Shown here in pieces: positions 1-10,778 of a stretch of DNA of 64,000 nucleotides. Numbering within the stretch: the stretch's first letter is position 1; each line of letters starts with the position of its first letter. The notes below the pieces were generated by a model, which saw nothing but the letters and a program-made list of their open reading frames with translations, did no database searches and was not told the origin of the DNA. The DNA comes from Notospermus geniculatus (lineage: Eukaryota > Nemertea > Pilidiophora > Heteronemertea > Lineidae). The position numbers and the translations under genes were made by a program. The stretch is taken from the NCBI GenBank assembly GCA_002633025.1, contig NMRB01000925.1:34477-98476 (forward strand), given 5' to 3'.

Positions 1-254
1 GGGGGGGGGGGTGCACTTGAATATTGACTTCACGGGTCAGTCTCCTGAGTAAACTCAATTACCTTCGTGATGCATGGTGAACTGAACCTAGTGCATTCAC
101 ATCACGTTCATCGAAGAGATAACCTAGGCCGAGGACGGCAATGAATTTAACACAGTACTCTTACTAAGTAGGCTACTGTATTCATCATACATGCCATCTA
201 TGCAAGTGGCACCAAGACCTTTCTACGTGGCCGCCGCACTGGCTAGCGATGCCT

Positions 255-395
255 GGGGCCATATTCATAAAGCCTTCGCAACTTTGGCGTTCACGCAAAT
301 CTATTGTAAGGCAGTCAGTGAACAATGGAGCCTGTGCAGCCAAACAATAGATTTGCGTGAACGCAATGTTGCGAGGGCTTTATGAATATGGCCCC
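255..395. mobile_element. palindromic MITE
   Basis: Two arms of about 52 bp (255-307 and 344-395) are near-perfect reverse complements, starting GGGGCCATATTCATAAAG, around a 36-bp loop. The outermost word resembles that of the MITE at 2515-2633 (GGGGTCATATTACTAAAG), so the two families may share a transposase. A half copy lies at 8411-8499. It has no coding potential; the short ORFs across it are by-products. Confidence 0.8.
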
Positions 396-1451
396 TGATA
401 CCCAATAGTACGAGGTTACATTTGGTGGTCTGAAGACACGTTTTGCCTTGCAGCTAATGCTGATATCTGATGAGTCGGCCGATATAACATACTGCACCAT
501 GTATATACCCAGTAAATATTCACCTTGGCTTGATATTTTATTACGAATACGCCATTCAATCCACATTTAAAAGCATCATACAATATTTTCACTAGAAAAT
601 ACTCCCCATTCACCTGGAAAAACTCGCCAATTCGCCAACTCGCCACTCGCCATTTCGCCACCTTTTGTCGTAACCCGCGAATTTATCAGCTATGGACTGA
701 TCGTCGCTGGCGTCATCAATTCTGTTTGCAGGTGGCTTCTTCTTACCCCCTTAATTTTGTTAACCATTTTCCAGAAATCTTTACCATCCTCCTAAAGGTG
801 AGCCTCGGCAACACGAGTTTGTGACTGGGCGGTATTATGCTGCTTTAATCGTTTTATAGCTAGTGATATCTAGCTCGGGTTGTTCGCCTAATCTTTGCTA
901 CAACTCTGTTACGTTGAGACCTGGTATTTTTCCATAGGGAATGTCAAACAATTGCCTGTTCGCGTGCCTCTCTCACGTGATCATTCCACCCTGGAATACC
1001 TCTGTTTTGGGGTTCCCAAGGTTGCCCTTTAACAGGTAAACATTCCACACCAGGTGTGACAGGAATCAACGTCCTAGGAATGCAAGTCCGCCAAACAACA
1101 GCCCGCTATTGTAAGGTTATATCCGAATGGTCATGGTCTCTCTAGCCATGTATTCTACTCCCTCGCTGAACAATAGGACCGGACTTTGATTCCAGGGGGA
1201 CTTTGATTCCTTTCACACCTGTACTTCACATGTTAAAATATTTGGTGCGAGAGTTTCGGATACGAAAAAATGGTCAATAGTGCCCTTGCAAAATTTATCT
1301 TTCCTTCGTAAGTGTAATTTATGTGAGGCCCACTACTGGCCGAAATAAGTGACTCGTCAATCAGTGATTCTTCAAGTAGCTGAGTGTTTCTAATCCATCT
1401 ACGCAGCCTGTCAACGCAATGAACTGATTTCGTACCAATCCAAGAGCCTCA
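396..1451. other. no gene seen
   Basis: About 1 kb of unannotated sequence. Reading both strands I see no convincing reading frame, RNA gene or terminal repeats. Positions 601-660 contain a small run of degenerate TCGCCA repeats. Confidence 0.5.
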
Positions 1452-2456
1452 CACTGAAAAATAATCCCTTCTCAGATTGAGTACCTTTGGGGTACTCATA
1501 CTATATTCATCTCATTAAGAGTACTCTATGTACTCATTCTGATTACCCATTATACTCATAGCATAGGATAACACGTTTGAGTACTCTTGCTACTCACAAT
1601 GAGTACTGCAGCGTACGCAGGATAGGTACCTTATTCTGTCTCATCTTGAGTACCCAGGGTGCAGTACTTACACATACCTTTTGCATGGTTTCATACCTTT
1701 TGCATGGTTTGGGGCTAAAAAAATCTTGCGGTTTGAGGTAGGTCGACCAGCTTGGACACATAATGTAACACTCTACTGCTTCTGACGCGATTTCATGGAG
1801 AACGGTTTCCCGATGCCACAGAAAAGTCGTGGAAGCGAAAAATCAAGCATGGAAATAAAGAGAACCTAGTGCCTAAAAGTTATGGCATATAAGAATGTCG
1901 CTGCCTCCAATACTAACATGGTAACAACAAAAGTTTGTAAAACAAACCTCGCTCATTATTTTTGTGGATACTAAACTTTTCGGAAATGATGCTGATCTGA
2001 ACCACAAATGTCATAAACTTTACTTGAAAGAAATTCTTGACTCCCGTCTGTAGTATTTGTAGTAACTTAAATGTTACGGCTTACTCAGCCAAACAGAGTC
2101 CCCTGATCAGGGTTTTTCGATCGCCAAGAGTGTCCCACTCAATCACACAGTGGAAGAAAGGGGCAGCTCATTTTGGAGGAGCCAAAACTTCTCAAAATTA
2201 GTATCCCAATGGTACTCAGGTGAGCATCCTCTGTTACTCACCTTGAGTACCCAAGTACTCAGAATGAGTACTATTTGGTACTTGATATGAGAAGCCATAC
2301 ATCCCATACGAGAATATTTACCAACTCATTATGAGTATTTATCTACTCAGTATGAGAAGAAATAGAATATCATTATGAGTACCTTTCTACTCGTCTGGGA
2401 GACGGACCTGTTAGTACCCTAAAGTACTCATCCTGACGAGGAAATTTCTTTCAGTG
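1452..2456. mobile_element. non-autonomous DNA transposon rich in GAGTAC words
   Basis: The ends are inverted: the left end reads CACTGAAAAATAATCCCTTC and the reverse complement of the right end starts CACTGAAAGAAATTTCC, with similarity continuing for about 45 bp. Both subterminal regions (1480-1670 and 2200-2440) hold many copies of GAGTAC/GTACTC in both orientations. The centre is non-coding. Dense subterminal repeats are typical of hAT or CACTA-like elements, where they bind transposase, but I could not identify a clear target duplication, so the superfamily is open. Confidence 0.65.
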
Positions 2457-2514
2457 CAGATTGTAAACGACCGTCTAAACGAGAAAGCAACGATCTCGTT
2501 ATCAACGAGACCAT

Positions 2515-2633
2515 GGGTCATATGAATAAAGACTAGCAAATGTTTTTACTTCAGATTTGTACAGTATTGCCTAGTGCATTTGTATTGCAAAATTAAAGTA
2601 AAATGATTTACTAGTCTTTAGTAATATGACCCC
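2515..2633. mobile_element. palindromic MITE, first copy
   Basis: A 119-bp element with inverted arms beginning GGGTCATATGAATAAAGAC, with subterminal GTAAAA/TTTTAC words. A second copy with the same centre (cagtattgcctagtgcattt-like) lies at 24048-24163. Confidence 0.8.
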
Positions 2634-3028
2634 ATAACGACATGTAAACGAATACTTCGGCTAACCCTCGTTTGCCTTATCGTTTGGCTCTCATGGGCCC
2701 TGGTCATGTTAACTGAGGTGTATTGTCATGGTTTTAGTACACTGGTGAGCTATGATTGTGCCTTTGTGGTTAGGCTGGGGTGTTCCTTTCTTTCCCTGCA
2801 CATGATGTCGATTCCGGTGTCGATTGCCATTTCATTATCGTCGGTTTGTAAAAGAATGAGTGAACAATACGCGGCTATTTCCTATGGTCGTCTGTGAGTA
2901 TGGCGGCAAGGCGAGCGAGAGTTGAGGGAAGGTGAAGTACTCTGAGAGGCATACCGCATTCACCGAGACAGTTATGTCCGCGTTCTGGAATCCTACGCCT
3001 GACAAACACCACAATGTCCATGCTAAAG

Positions 3029-3166
3029 CAAGGTTCATTGGCACATGGAATTGGTCCGATTCAGGTCCGTAAAAAATCTATCAAATGGACTTCAGCGTTG
3101 TCGTATCCGGAAAACTAGGGGCAAACGGACTGGAAACGGATCGGATCCGTGTGCCAATGAACCTTG
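3029..3166. repeat. short palindromic element
   Basis: Terminal inverted words CAAGGTTCATTGGCAC (3029) and its complement ending at 3166 enclose about 105 bp with inner GGATCGGATCC-like words. Probably a MITE; no coding content. Confidence 0.55.
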
Positions 3167-3380
3167 CTCAACTCGCACAGGACTCCCACACTGATTGAGC
3201 ATTTGAATTGAACATTTGCGACCCGCTCTGGCGAAGAGTCGCATGTCGTTCAGAAGGTGATCCTCAACGAACCGAGATGACAGCAGGAGAGAACAGACGA
3301 AATAGATTCTTTCAGATTTCATAATAGGCAGACAATATTGAAACCGACAAACATTTGGTTAACCTGCCAAGGTAAAGCCT

Positions 3381-3790
3381 TGTTCACACTGGCGGTGCGG
3401 TGCGATGTAGTGCGATGCGTTGAAAAAATCGCCAAGCGGTGTCAGTTTTGACATAACATGGCGCGGCGCGACGCGGTGGTCATGATTAGGTAGCGGAAAT
3501 GACATCATCATTGTGCCAGATAGCCGGTGAATCCTCACGCGGCAAGCGATTCAACGCGGGAAAATACTGCAAGAGCGATCGGGAGCGGTGGGAATCGCTC
3601 GTCGCGTCCTACCGCTTCTTAGGCTAGGGACACACCTAACGCGATTCGTTGACGCATGCGGCAACGCCTTTATTTTCCGCCGCACTGCACGCAAACAAAG
3701 GTTTTGACGCATGCGTCGCCCAATCGCATGCGAATCGCGTTAGGTGTGTCCCTACCCTTACCGCATCACGTCGCACCGCAAGTGTGAACA
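3381..3790. mobile_element. GC-rich palindromic MITE (outer)
   Basis: Starts TGTTCACACTGGCGGTGCGG and ends with the complement of a related sequence (tcgcaccgcaagtgtgaaca). The interior repeats CG-rich words. A second MITE (3625-3754) is inserted near its right end. Confidence 0.65.
3625..3754. mobile_element. nested palindromic MITE
   Basis: The ends are TAGGGACACACCTAACGCGA and its exact complement. It lies inside the element at 3381-3790. A second copy in the opposite orientation is at 4568-4706. Confidence 0.75.
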
Positions 3791-3803
3791 GCTATAAGCT
3801 TAA

Positions 3804-4411
3804 GGGTGGGCATACACTAGAGCCGTCATCGCAATGCGTTCGCGCATATGCGTCGTCGCAAAAATTGAACAAATAGAAAAACTAAGGGTTGACCACATTG
3901 TTGCGTTGCGTTTGGTATCGGTTGCATTATCGCTTTACGTTGCCGCAAGAATTGGAAATTTCCCAATTTTTAATGCGTTGCACAGGCCAACGCATTGCCT
4001 TGAGAAGGTGAAGGCCCCATTTTTCTAGCCATTATGTTGTTTTAGCTCTGGAATTGTCTTGAAAAATTCTCCTTTCCTTTATCTTTTGCGGAGCATGGGA
4101 TGGAGCACCCCGTCCCTGGGTTTCCGCCCCAAACCAACGTCATCAAAGCCACCAGTTCATCTTCCTCGTTCTCTTCCTCCTCCATCATTTGAATGACGAC
4201 CTCGAGATTCCTCGTCCATGGCTGTATTGGAAAAGATCACCAGAAAATTTTTCGTCTGCTTTATACTGCGTTCTAGCATACGTTACGTGTTTTTATGCTT
4301 AAACGCACCGTCTATCGCAGTTAAAATCGCATATAGTGTGTGCATGTACAAATCTGATGGCGCGAGCGTTGCCGCATGCGCCAGCGCAACGGCTCTAGTG
4401 TATACCCACCC
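3804..4411. mobile_element. 608-bp MITE with TTAA target duplication
   Basis: Terminal repeats GGGTGGGCATACACTAGAGC and complement are flanked on both sides by TTAA (3800-3803 and 4412-4415). A second copy is at 4710-5097. On the minus strand the interior reads like the start of a protein rich in Asp and Glu (ATG near 4220), shared with the second copy, so these may be deletion derivatives that keep the 5' end of a transposon gene. TTAA duplications are known for piggyBac and Kolobok elements; Harbinger elements use a three-base TTA/TAA site. Confidence 0.75.
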
Positions 4412-4415
4412 TTAA

Positions 4416-4563
4416 GCCTAGTTTATACTTCGACGCAAGACCATCGGCGTCCGACGCACGATCAAAATCTGTACGCCGACATAAGCCTACTTCATTAGGT
4501 CGGCGTCCAGATTTTGATCGCGCGTCGGACGCCGATGGTCGTGCGTCGAAGTATAAATTGGGC
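4416..4563. mobile_element. palindromic MITE
   Basis: The arms begin GCCTAGTTTATACTTCGACG and are complementary for about 65 bp around a short loop. It abuts the TTAA of the preceding element and is followed by TTTA. Confidence 0.7.
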
Positions 4564-4567
4564 TTTA

Positions 4568-4706
4568 GGGTAGGGACACACCTGACGCGATTCGCATGCG
4601 ATAGGGCAACGCAGGCGTCAAAACCTTTGTTTGGGTGCAGTGCGGCGGAAATTAACAAAGGCGTTGTCGCATGCGTCAACGAATCGCGTTAGGTGTGGTC
4701 CTACCC
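4568..4706. mobile_element. palindromic MITE, second copy of the 3625 family
   Basis: Inverted copy of the 3625-3754 family with ends GGGTAGGGACACACCTGACG and complement. It abuts the neighbouring elements on both sides. Confidence 0.7.
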
Positions 4707-4709
4707 TTA

Positions 4710-5097
4710 GGGTGGATATACACTAGAGCCGTCATCGCAAAGCGTTCGCGCATATGCGTCGTCGCAAAAATTGAACCAATAGAAAAATTAAGGGTTGACC
4801 ACATTGTTGCGTTGCGTTTGGTATCGGTTGCGTTATCGGTTGCGTTCTCTTCCTCCTCCATCATTTGCATGACGACCTCGAGATCCATTGCTTCTTCGTC
4901 CATGGCTGTATTGGAAAAGGACACCAGAAAATTTCTCGTCTGCTTATATACTGCGTTTTAGCATACATTACGTCTTTTTATGCACAAACGCACCTTCTAT
5001 CGCAGTTAAAAATCGCATATAGTGTGTGCATGCACAAATGCGATGACGCGAGCGTTGCCGCATGCGCCAGCGCAACGGCTCTAGTGTATACCCACCC
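4710..5097. mobile_element. MITE, second copy of the 3804 family
   Basis: Ends GGGTGGATATACACTAGAGC and complement. It is about 220 bp shorter than the first copy because of an internal deletion. On the minus strand an open frame starts at 4924 with Met and an acidic stretch (MDEE, MEEEE), matching the first copy and suggesting a residual transposon ORF start. Confidence 0.7.
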
Positions 5098-6165
5098 TTG
5101 CGGTGAGAGACTGGCGCGTAGGCAACGCGTCGTGAAAGCGTTCAACCAATCAGGGAGACGGTAATACGGACCGAAACACCTACCGAAGAATCTGATTGCC
5201 GGAACGCCTGCAGGACGCGCTGCGTACGCGCTAGTCTGTCACCGACTTAACAGTGGGAACAATAGGGCCGTTTAGACGACAAGCCAGGAAACCACATTCA
5301 GATTCGATCCGATTGGATCCGATCGACCCGAACGGATATCTCAGCAACCACTCAACCTATTGTGATGAAACAAAGCCCAAATTCCTTAGAAAGCTCTATT
5401 CTAATACATCTGCAACAAAAATCGCAAAAATGTTACATAATAAGAAGTTTGATTTTTAGTGTTTTTTTAATGAGTTATTACATAATTACGATATTATCGA
5501 ATTTCCAAAATTTTGATGCAGAAATATGACCAACAAGATGTATTTTCATATGGAACAAACCGTGGTTAAATTGGCCCAGTAGTATTTGAAATATTCAAAG
5601 TATCAGGTGTAGATAAACTAATGTTCATGACATGATTTTCAGTCTGCGCTCCTATCATTATCACTGCCATTTTAAACTGTGTATGGTAGGTACACAAAAT
5701 AACATTGATTTCCCCCTTACCTAAGTTTATACCACCTCCTGAGGTGTCCTATTTTTATGAAGGGGGGGGGGTATATGCGTTGTCTTGACTTGCCGTAAAC
5801 CTGAGGATGGATGGAGAGGAGAGGATGAGTAGTGATGATGCGGTGCTTGGTTTNACATAGGCGTATACAATGTAGAGGGGCCTAATCATATTCTTCGTTA
5901 GTACCCGGTACTAATATTGCAGTTGCAAAACTATTATGGCATTAGCCTAACATGCCTACCGATACCTAGAAATGCTAGTTCGCCTTATCACTGCCCTACA
6001 CATTGTATCTTCATTTCCAAGAATCAGTACGGAGTCCCATGAGGATCAGCCAGATTACAAATTAATGTATATTCATTGGCTAGTATGTCCTGCATACTAT
6101 ACCGAATTTTGTCATCTGAAGGGCTGATCTATTTTTTTCATAGGACCATTACATCATCAATATAA
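5098..6165. other. no gene seen; single-N join at 5854
   Basis: Intergenic sequence with an AT-rich part (5455-5700), a G run at 5763 and an unknown base at 5854 that probably marks a contig join. I find no supported gene or repeat pair here. Confidence 0.4.
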
Positions 6166-6750
6166 ATGGAGAGTAAAGCTGAAAGCAACCACTCCAAATT
6201 GGCCAAAAGAGGCAGCGGCCTGCAGAAGAGAGATATTATAATGTCTGTATAATCTGTCAGGAGGACACCTCCTGTACGCTATCCAAGCTCACTAATGTTG
6301 GGTTACCCAAACCTCCTCGAAGCGATGTTACAGAGGAATGACGCAGTTTCGAAACGTCTTCTCCAAGAAGCAAGGAATGAGGAATCATTCCTTAGTAAGG
6401 ATCCGAAACTCCATTACTCAATGCGATCCCGATACACAAATAAAGCTGATATTGAGCGAAAACGAGTAAAAGTTGAACTCGCAGATGAAACAAACTTAGG
6501 CCTAGCTGATGATGAAACGCTTAGAAGGTCAAAACGCAATGTGAAAGTAGACTTCAAAAAGAACTGAGGATATGCTACATAAAATTCAAGGGAATGGTGA
6601 CCATTGCGTAGACATGATTGCAAGTGACTTTCAGTATCATAAACTATGCCTCAGTTCATTCCGTAACAAGCGTGTTTCTGACACTCCAAATAGGCCTATC
6701 GAATGTTCTGATGGTGTGTCACCCTTTCAGATGGCATTTCAGTGGTTATA
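6166..6750 (+). pseudogene. frameshifted Cys-rich protein relic of an uncharacterised family
   Basis: A coding-like stretch starting at ATG 6166 needs three single-base frame changes to read through: near 6224-6236, near 6308-6316 and in the A-run near 6554. The segments in order encode a basic start (KLAKRG), a Cys-x2-Cys pair (CIIC, 6246-6257) followed by an amphipathic helix (LLEAMLQRNDAVSKRLLQEA), then HYSMRSRYTNK, a charged linker with RRSKRN, and finally YHKLCLSSFRNKR near 6630-6675. The order CxxC ... H/Y-x-C/R ... YTNK ... YH-x2-C-x2-F-x-NK resembles proteins often annotated only as uncharacterised in marine invertebrates, thought to be transposon-related. That resemblance is from memory. 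The changes lie in homopolymers or purine runs, so assembly error is an alternative to decay. Confidence 0.5.
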
Positions 6751-7156
6751 GTCGGGCAGATATGTAACAAAAAATGGCCGAGTTGTTCACATCCGGCAGA
6801 AAGTGTGAAAATGTGCATACTGGACCTTTCAAGTGTGCTGATGACGAATTTTGCCGGATCCAAGCACTTTTCCCAAGGGATCCGGTTGTAAAATGGAAAA
6901 CAAAGATGGCCACCAGGCGCGTTGGTCGATACATTTTAGCATACAACTCTTTTAGAATAAATAATATGCAATGACCAAACCAACTTTAATCTACTTGTTT
7001 TGGATCAATCTGAATTCTTATGGAGTGATATATTGATAGTTTTGATTTTGTTACTCACAGTCAGCGGGATATGGTGTTTGACCTATTTTCCTGAAAATGA
7101 TGTAATTTGAAAATCCTTTGTCAGAATCCGCTGATCTTGGTGTCTTTACCTATGTT

Positions 7157-7515
7157 TTGGGGATTGTTCTTTCACATAAAAAGATAGTTGAGTGCATAAG
7201 ATTACTCGGTATATGCTAACTAGGGGTACCCTACCCCAGACATAATGCGCAAACCCATGTTTCATTCTGAACGGCTACGTCCAAAATGCACATTCCTATG
7301 GTAATGACCGTGATGTCGTTTCCTGTGTTTTCAGGNTTGGGGATTGTTCTTTCACATAAAAAGATAGTTGAGTGCATAAGATTACTCGGTATATGCTAAC
7401 TAGGGGTACCCTACCCCAGACACAATGCGCAAACCCATGTTTCATTCTGAACGGCTACGTCCAAAATGCACATTCCTATGGTAATGACCGTGATGTCGTT
7501 TCCTGTGTTTTCAGG
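7157..7515. repeat. 179-bp direct duplication across a single-N join
   Basis: Bases 7157-7335 and 7337-7515 are identical except for one transition (CAGACATAATG against CAGACACAATG). They are separated only by the N at 7336. This is what an unmerged contig overlap between two haplotypes looks like, rather than a biological tandem repeat. Confidence 0.85.
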
Positions 7516-8267
7516 GGTGATCTTTCACATGCAATCACTTTCAGATATGTAAGGGCACTCCTTACTGATGAACCAGGGGTACCCCTATACCCCAAACATG
7601 ATAGCAGAAGAATGTCACCTAACTGCGCGAACTGGCTTCAGCATGTGAAGAGAGTGGCCTTTCAAGCTCTCACGACTGGGGGCAGTCACAAATTCCGAAC
7701 GCATAAGTTCCTGCACCTTTTGATTTGGGATGGCAGAACCGCCAAACCGTACGGGATAGGCCTACGCGTAGGCCTATTTGGTAAGGGAATATCGTCAATA
7801 CGGCAGTACGATTTGCAGTGCTGAAATAAATGGGATAAATTGCTTCCAAAATACGCTGCAAAAAACCTGCCAAAATACGATTTCAAGTCCACGAAGCAGG
7901 AATAAATTTCTCTAAATAATTAAAAATATTTTCTATCATTTGGTTTTTATTTCATTTCAACCACTGCCCCTGCACCTTAACGCCAATTGCACCCCGGCCC
8001 GACCCTGTGCGCTGTCCCGCCGGTGGGATGCATGTGGATAATGAACGGTCTTCTCGGAAGGCTTCGAAAACTTCAAAGTAAAACAGAAAACAGAAATTTT
8101 CTCTATCAAAATCTCCAAATCCATCCCGAAAACATTCCCCTAAAGTTCCTGGCCCTAAAGTTGTGGGGGTTTCTGTATTGGCACAAGGACATGCCCCGAC
8201 AGCCAGACGCACTGGATCAGACCGACACGTGGTTTTTCAGATTTGATCATCTGAACCTCTTAAGCGG
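7516..8267. other. no gene seen
   Basis: Contains a small inverted sequence around the taggcctacgcgtaggccta palindrome at 7760-7781. ORFs at 7952-8271 on both strands overlap each other and have no recognisable domain. Confidence 0.4.
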
Positions 8268-8393
8268 GTGATCCACTGTCGCGGTTTTGGCTTGAGACGC
8301 GGTTAAGGACTTATATAAGGACTTCCGATTGCCATATAAGGCGATCGCAAGGCACCGCAACCCCGTCTCAAGCCCAAATCGCGAGAGTGGATT
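8268..8393. mobile_element. palindromic MITE
   Basis: Left arm GTGATCCACTGTCGCGGTTT..., right arm its imperfect complement ending in GAGAGTGGATTC. The arms are about 45 bp. The outer word GATCCACTGTC is shared with the element at 22005-22847, suggesting a common family. Confidence 0.65.
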
Positions 8394-8410
8394 CGCCGCT
8401 TTACTGAGCA

Positions 8411-8499
8411 GGGAACATATTCATGAAGCCTTCGCAACTTCGCATTCACACAAATTTATTGTTTGGCTGCACTTGCCCTATTGTTCACTGACTGCCTTA
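8411..8499. repeat. half copy of the 255-395 MITE
   Basis: From GGAACATATTCATGAAGCCT to GTTCACTGACTGCCTTA it follows the left arm and loop of the first MITE with about 85% identity, but the right arm is missing. The next element (8506 onward) starts where it ends. Confidence 0.6.
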
Positions 8500-8505
8500 A
8501 GCGTG

Positions 8506-8645
8506 CCGCACACTGGAGCTATCTGCTGAGCAAAAAGTCATTCGAGACTTTTTGCTCAGCAGATAGCTCGCGTGTGCGCGTAATTTCGGTGAGTTNACAC
8601 CGCGAGGCATGGGGTACTGGCGCTCCAGATAGCGGAGTGTGGTAG
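8506..8645. mobile_element. palindromic MITE with an inner perfect hairpin and a single-N join
   Basis: GAGCTATCTGCTGAGCAAAA and its exact complement form a 23-bp stem around a loop of only a few bases. Outer arms ccgcacactggagctatct and agatagcggagtgtggtag are also inverted. The N at 8596 shows the assembler had difficulty here. Confidence 0.6.
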
Positions 8646-9727
8646 TGAAGAGCACCCACCCTCCCACCCGGAATTCCAAGAGTGTCGGGGACTGCTTTGC
8701 CATGCTCTGCTGGCATGCCTGATTTTCCCCCAATACTACATTATGTCGGCAGAGCAATGGGAACAAGCGGTGACGCTTGTGATAGGCAAACCACGCAGCG
8801 TGAACACGAATAAAGGAAGAAAGACGAACACGTCCGTGCTAGATAAAATTGTAGTTGCAACTGATTTATTTTGGCAAATCATACTGGGTGGCGGCACCTT
8901 AGGCGCGTCACCAACCTTATCACAATGAACAGTGTAAACCATAAAATACACAACCAATTTGTCGGCCGGTTCCTCAACACAGGCCTCACACGGGGACGGT
9001 TCTGATGGCGGTTCAAGACGGTTCTCAAACCGTGGTGAACCGCCAAAAATGACGGCGGTTTGGCACCAAATCTGTGACAAGGGAGGTGAAAACACGGTGT
9101 GAATAAGGTGGTGATGCGGTTGTCCACGTTCAAAGGAGGTTAATGAAGGTGGCTATGAGGTGTCATCAAGGTGGCCTTGCGGCAAACGAGGTGTTAGTAG
9201 GGTGGTGTACGGTGTTAACAGGGTTATATGCGGTCCAGAGGATATTGTGCGGTGGCCACAATGTGTTGGTCGGCAACAACACGGTGGTAACAAGGTTATG
9301 AACGGTAGCATCGCCACTTGCTGACTCTACCATGNCCGCGGAGGATATGGAAATAGTTCGGCCGTATGTTGGCAGAGTCAGTATAGCGTAACGTAGTGGA
9401 GCACTGACCTCTGCGAAGGAGTGTGATTCACTGTGAGAGCCAAGGACAGAGCAAGCGATCAACTGTCGAAACTCCCAATGCCATGGTCATTTAATTGGTA
9501 ATCATTGTGTCATTAGGTTCTTAGAATGAAAAAAAGATCTTACCTAGCGTCTCATTGTTTAGATGTGCTGAACTCCTTCGACGTAGACGATTGAACTGCT
9601 GAATGCAGACTCCTGGCCTCAGCTGTGAATTCCACTGATGATGACGTCAGACACTGGCAAATGATACGCTGGCGCAGAAGGCAGGCGCGACAATTCAAAT
9701 ACCCCTGTTTTTTTTATTTTGTTGAAT
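8646..9727. other. no confident gene; degenerate GGTG-rich tandem sequence
   Basis: A 61-codon ORF (8743-8928, starting MSAEQWEQAV) is the most coding-like stretch, but it has no recognisable domain and no splice context I trust. At 9094-9310 there is a loose repetition of aaggtggt-type words with a period of about 20 bp. An N sits at 9335. Confidence 0.3.
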
Positions 9728-9990
9728 AGCGCCCCCTGGTGAACAGATCTGGCATTAACTTCCCTTTGAACTGATGTAGAAAATATTAACCTATCTATCC
9801 CATCACTTTTTGTCTACATATTTATCATAGCGGCTGAGATATTGCGATATTTCATTTGACACAAAACGCCCCCTGGTGCGCCTAATATAGGTCAAATTCC
9901 GCTCATTTTTGGTTTCCGAGGACAGTTCACCAAGGGCTACCTTCAGCTGTAATTTTGAGTCTCTAGGTATTACGGTTACAAAATGTCGGT
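9728..9990. repeat. dispersed repeat with two CGCCCCCTGGTG motifs
   Basis: CGCCCCCTGGTG occurs at 9730-9741 and 9868-9879, 138 bp apart, in an otherwise AT-rich repeat-like sequence. Its complement, CACCAGGGGGCG, matches the core of the CTCF recognition motif. The arrangement parallels the 145-bp array at 10779-11641, which carries CACCAGGTGGCG, so both may be forms of one repeat superfamily. Confidence 0.5.
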
Positions 9991-10778
9991 TACAAAATGT
10001 GAGAAGGACTGCTGGACTGACACCATGACGCCACTGAATACCTATTTGACTAGCTCCGCTGACCTTTGGTCAGCTGAGCTAAAAATCACTTGAACGCTTG
10101 TCCGTAAAAGAAGTTACTTTTGGATCTTGAGTTGAGATCTTTGAAACTCGGTAAACGTAACTGATTCTCAAGTAGACATACGGCTGTCTCCGTTCGACTT
10201 TTCTGGATGACATACTGTGCTCTTATCTGGAGACAACGAAATGTCACTGTGAGTACTCATAATATTATTTAGAGAGATGTAATGTGTTGACCTGAGTGAA
10301 CTGTCGTCTATCTTTGAGACGGAAATGTATCCACAGGATATGACGTTCCTTTCGAAATGAGTTACTACTGTATATCTTGGGACTATAATGTGTCCAGCTG
10401 AGATGACGTTCATTTCGATATGCATTTACGGATTGTTTGTATCAACCCAAAGTGTTCGATCTTTCAACCCGACTGAATGGTTGCATCAACCCAACAGTAG
10501 AGTTTTTGGTCCTGATTGCTTTAGCCATTTGCAAAAACCGCAACTCTCAAATTGCGTAATTACCTTTAACCTTAGCCAACAGGCCGAGAAGCTATATGTA
10601 GAGTTCAGTTGGATGGGGTATACCAATGCACAGCGCAAAATCTTTTACATTGTTGAGAGAAAACGGATGCTGTACAATTAATGATGATGATGATGATGAT
10701 AATTCTGAAAGGGAAACATTCACAACCTAAAATTTGTGTCTCAGATTTCAAACCATAGTTTATCAATATTTTTAGCTC
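9991..10778. other. no gene seen; short ATG microsatellite
   Basis: Contains an (ATG)n-type microsatellite at 10681-10700. Scattered short ORFs show no domain and no codon bias that I can recognise. Confidence 0.4.

Noticed and set aside
8743-8928. 61-codon ORF starting MSAEQWEQAV
   Set aside because: Coding-like composition but no domain, no paralogue in the window and no reliable splice signals; kept only as a remark.
10681-10700. CRISPR or other array-like structure
   Set aside because: It is a plain ATG-type microsatellite; no direct repeats with unique spacers occur anywhere in the window.
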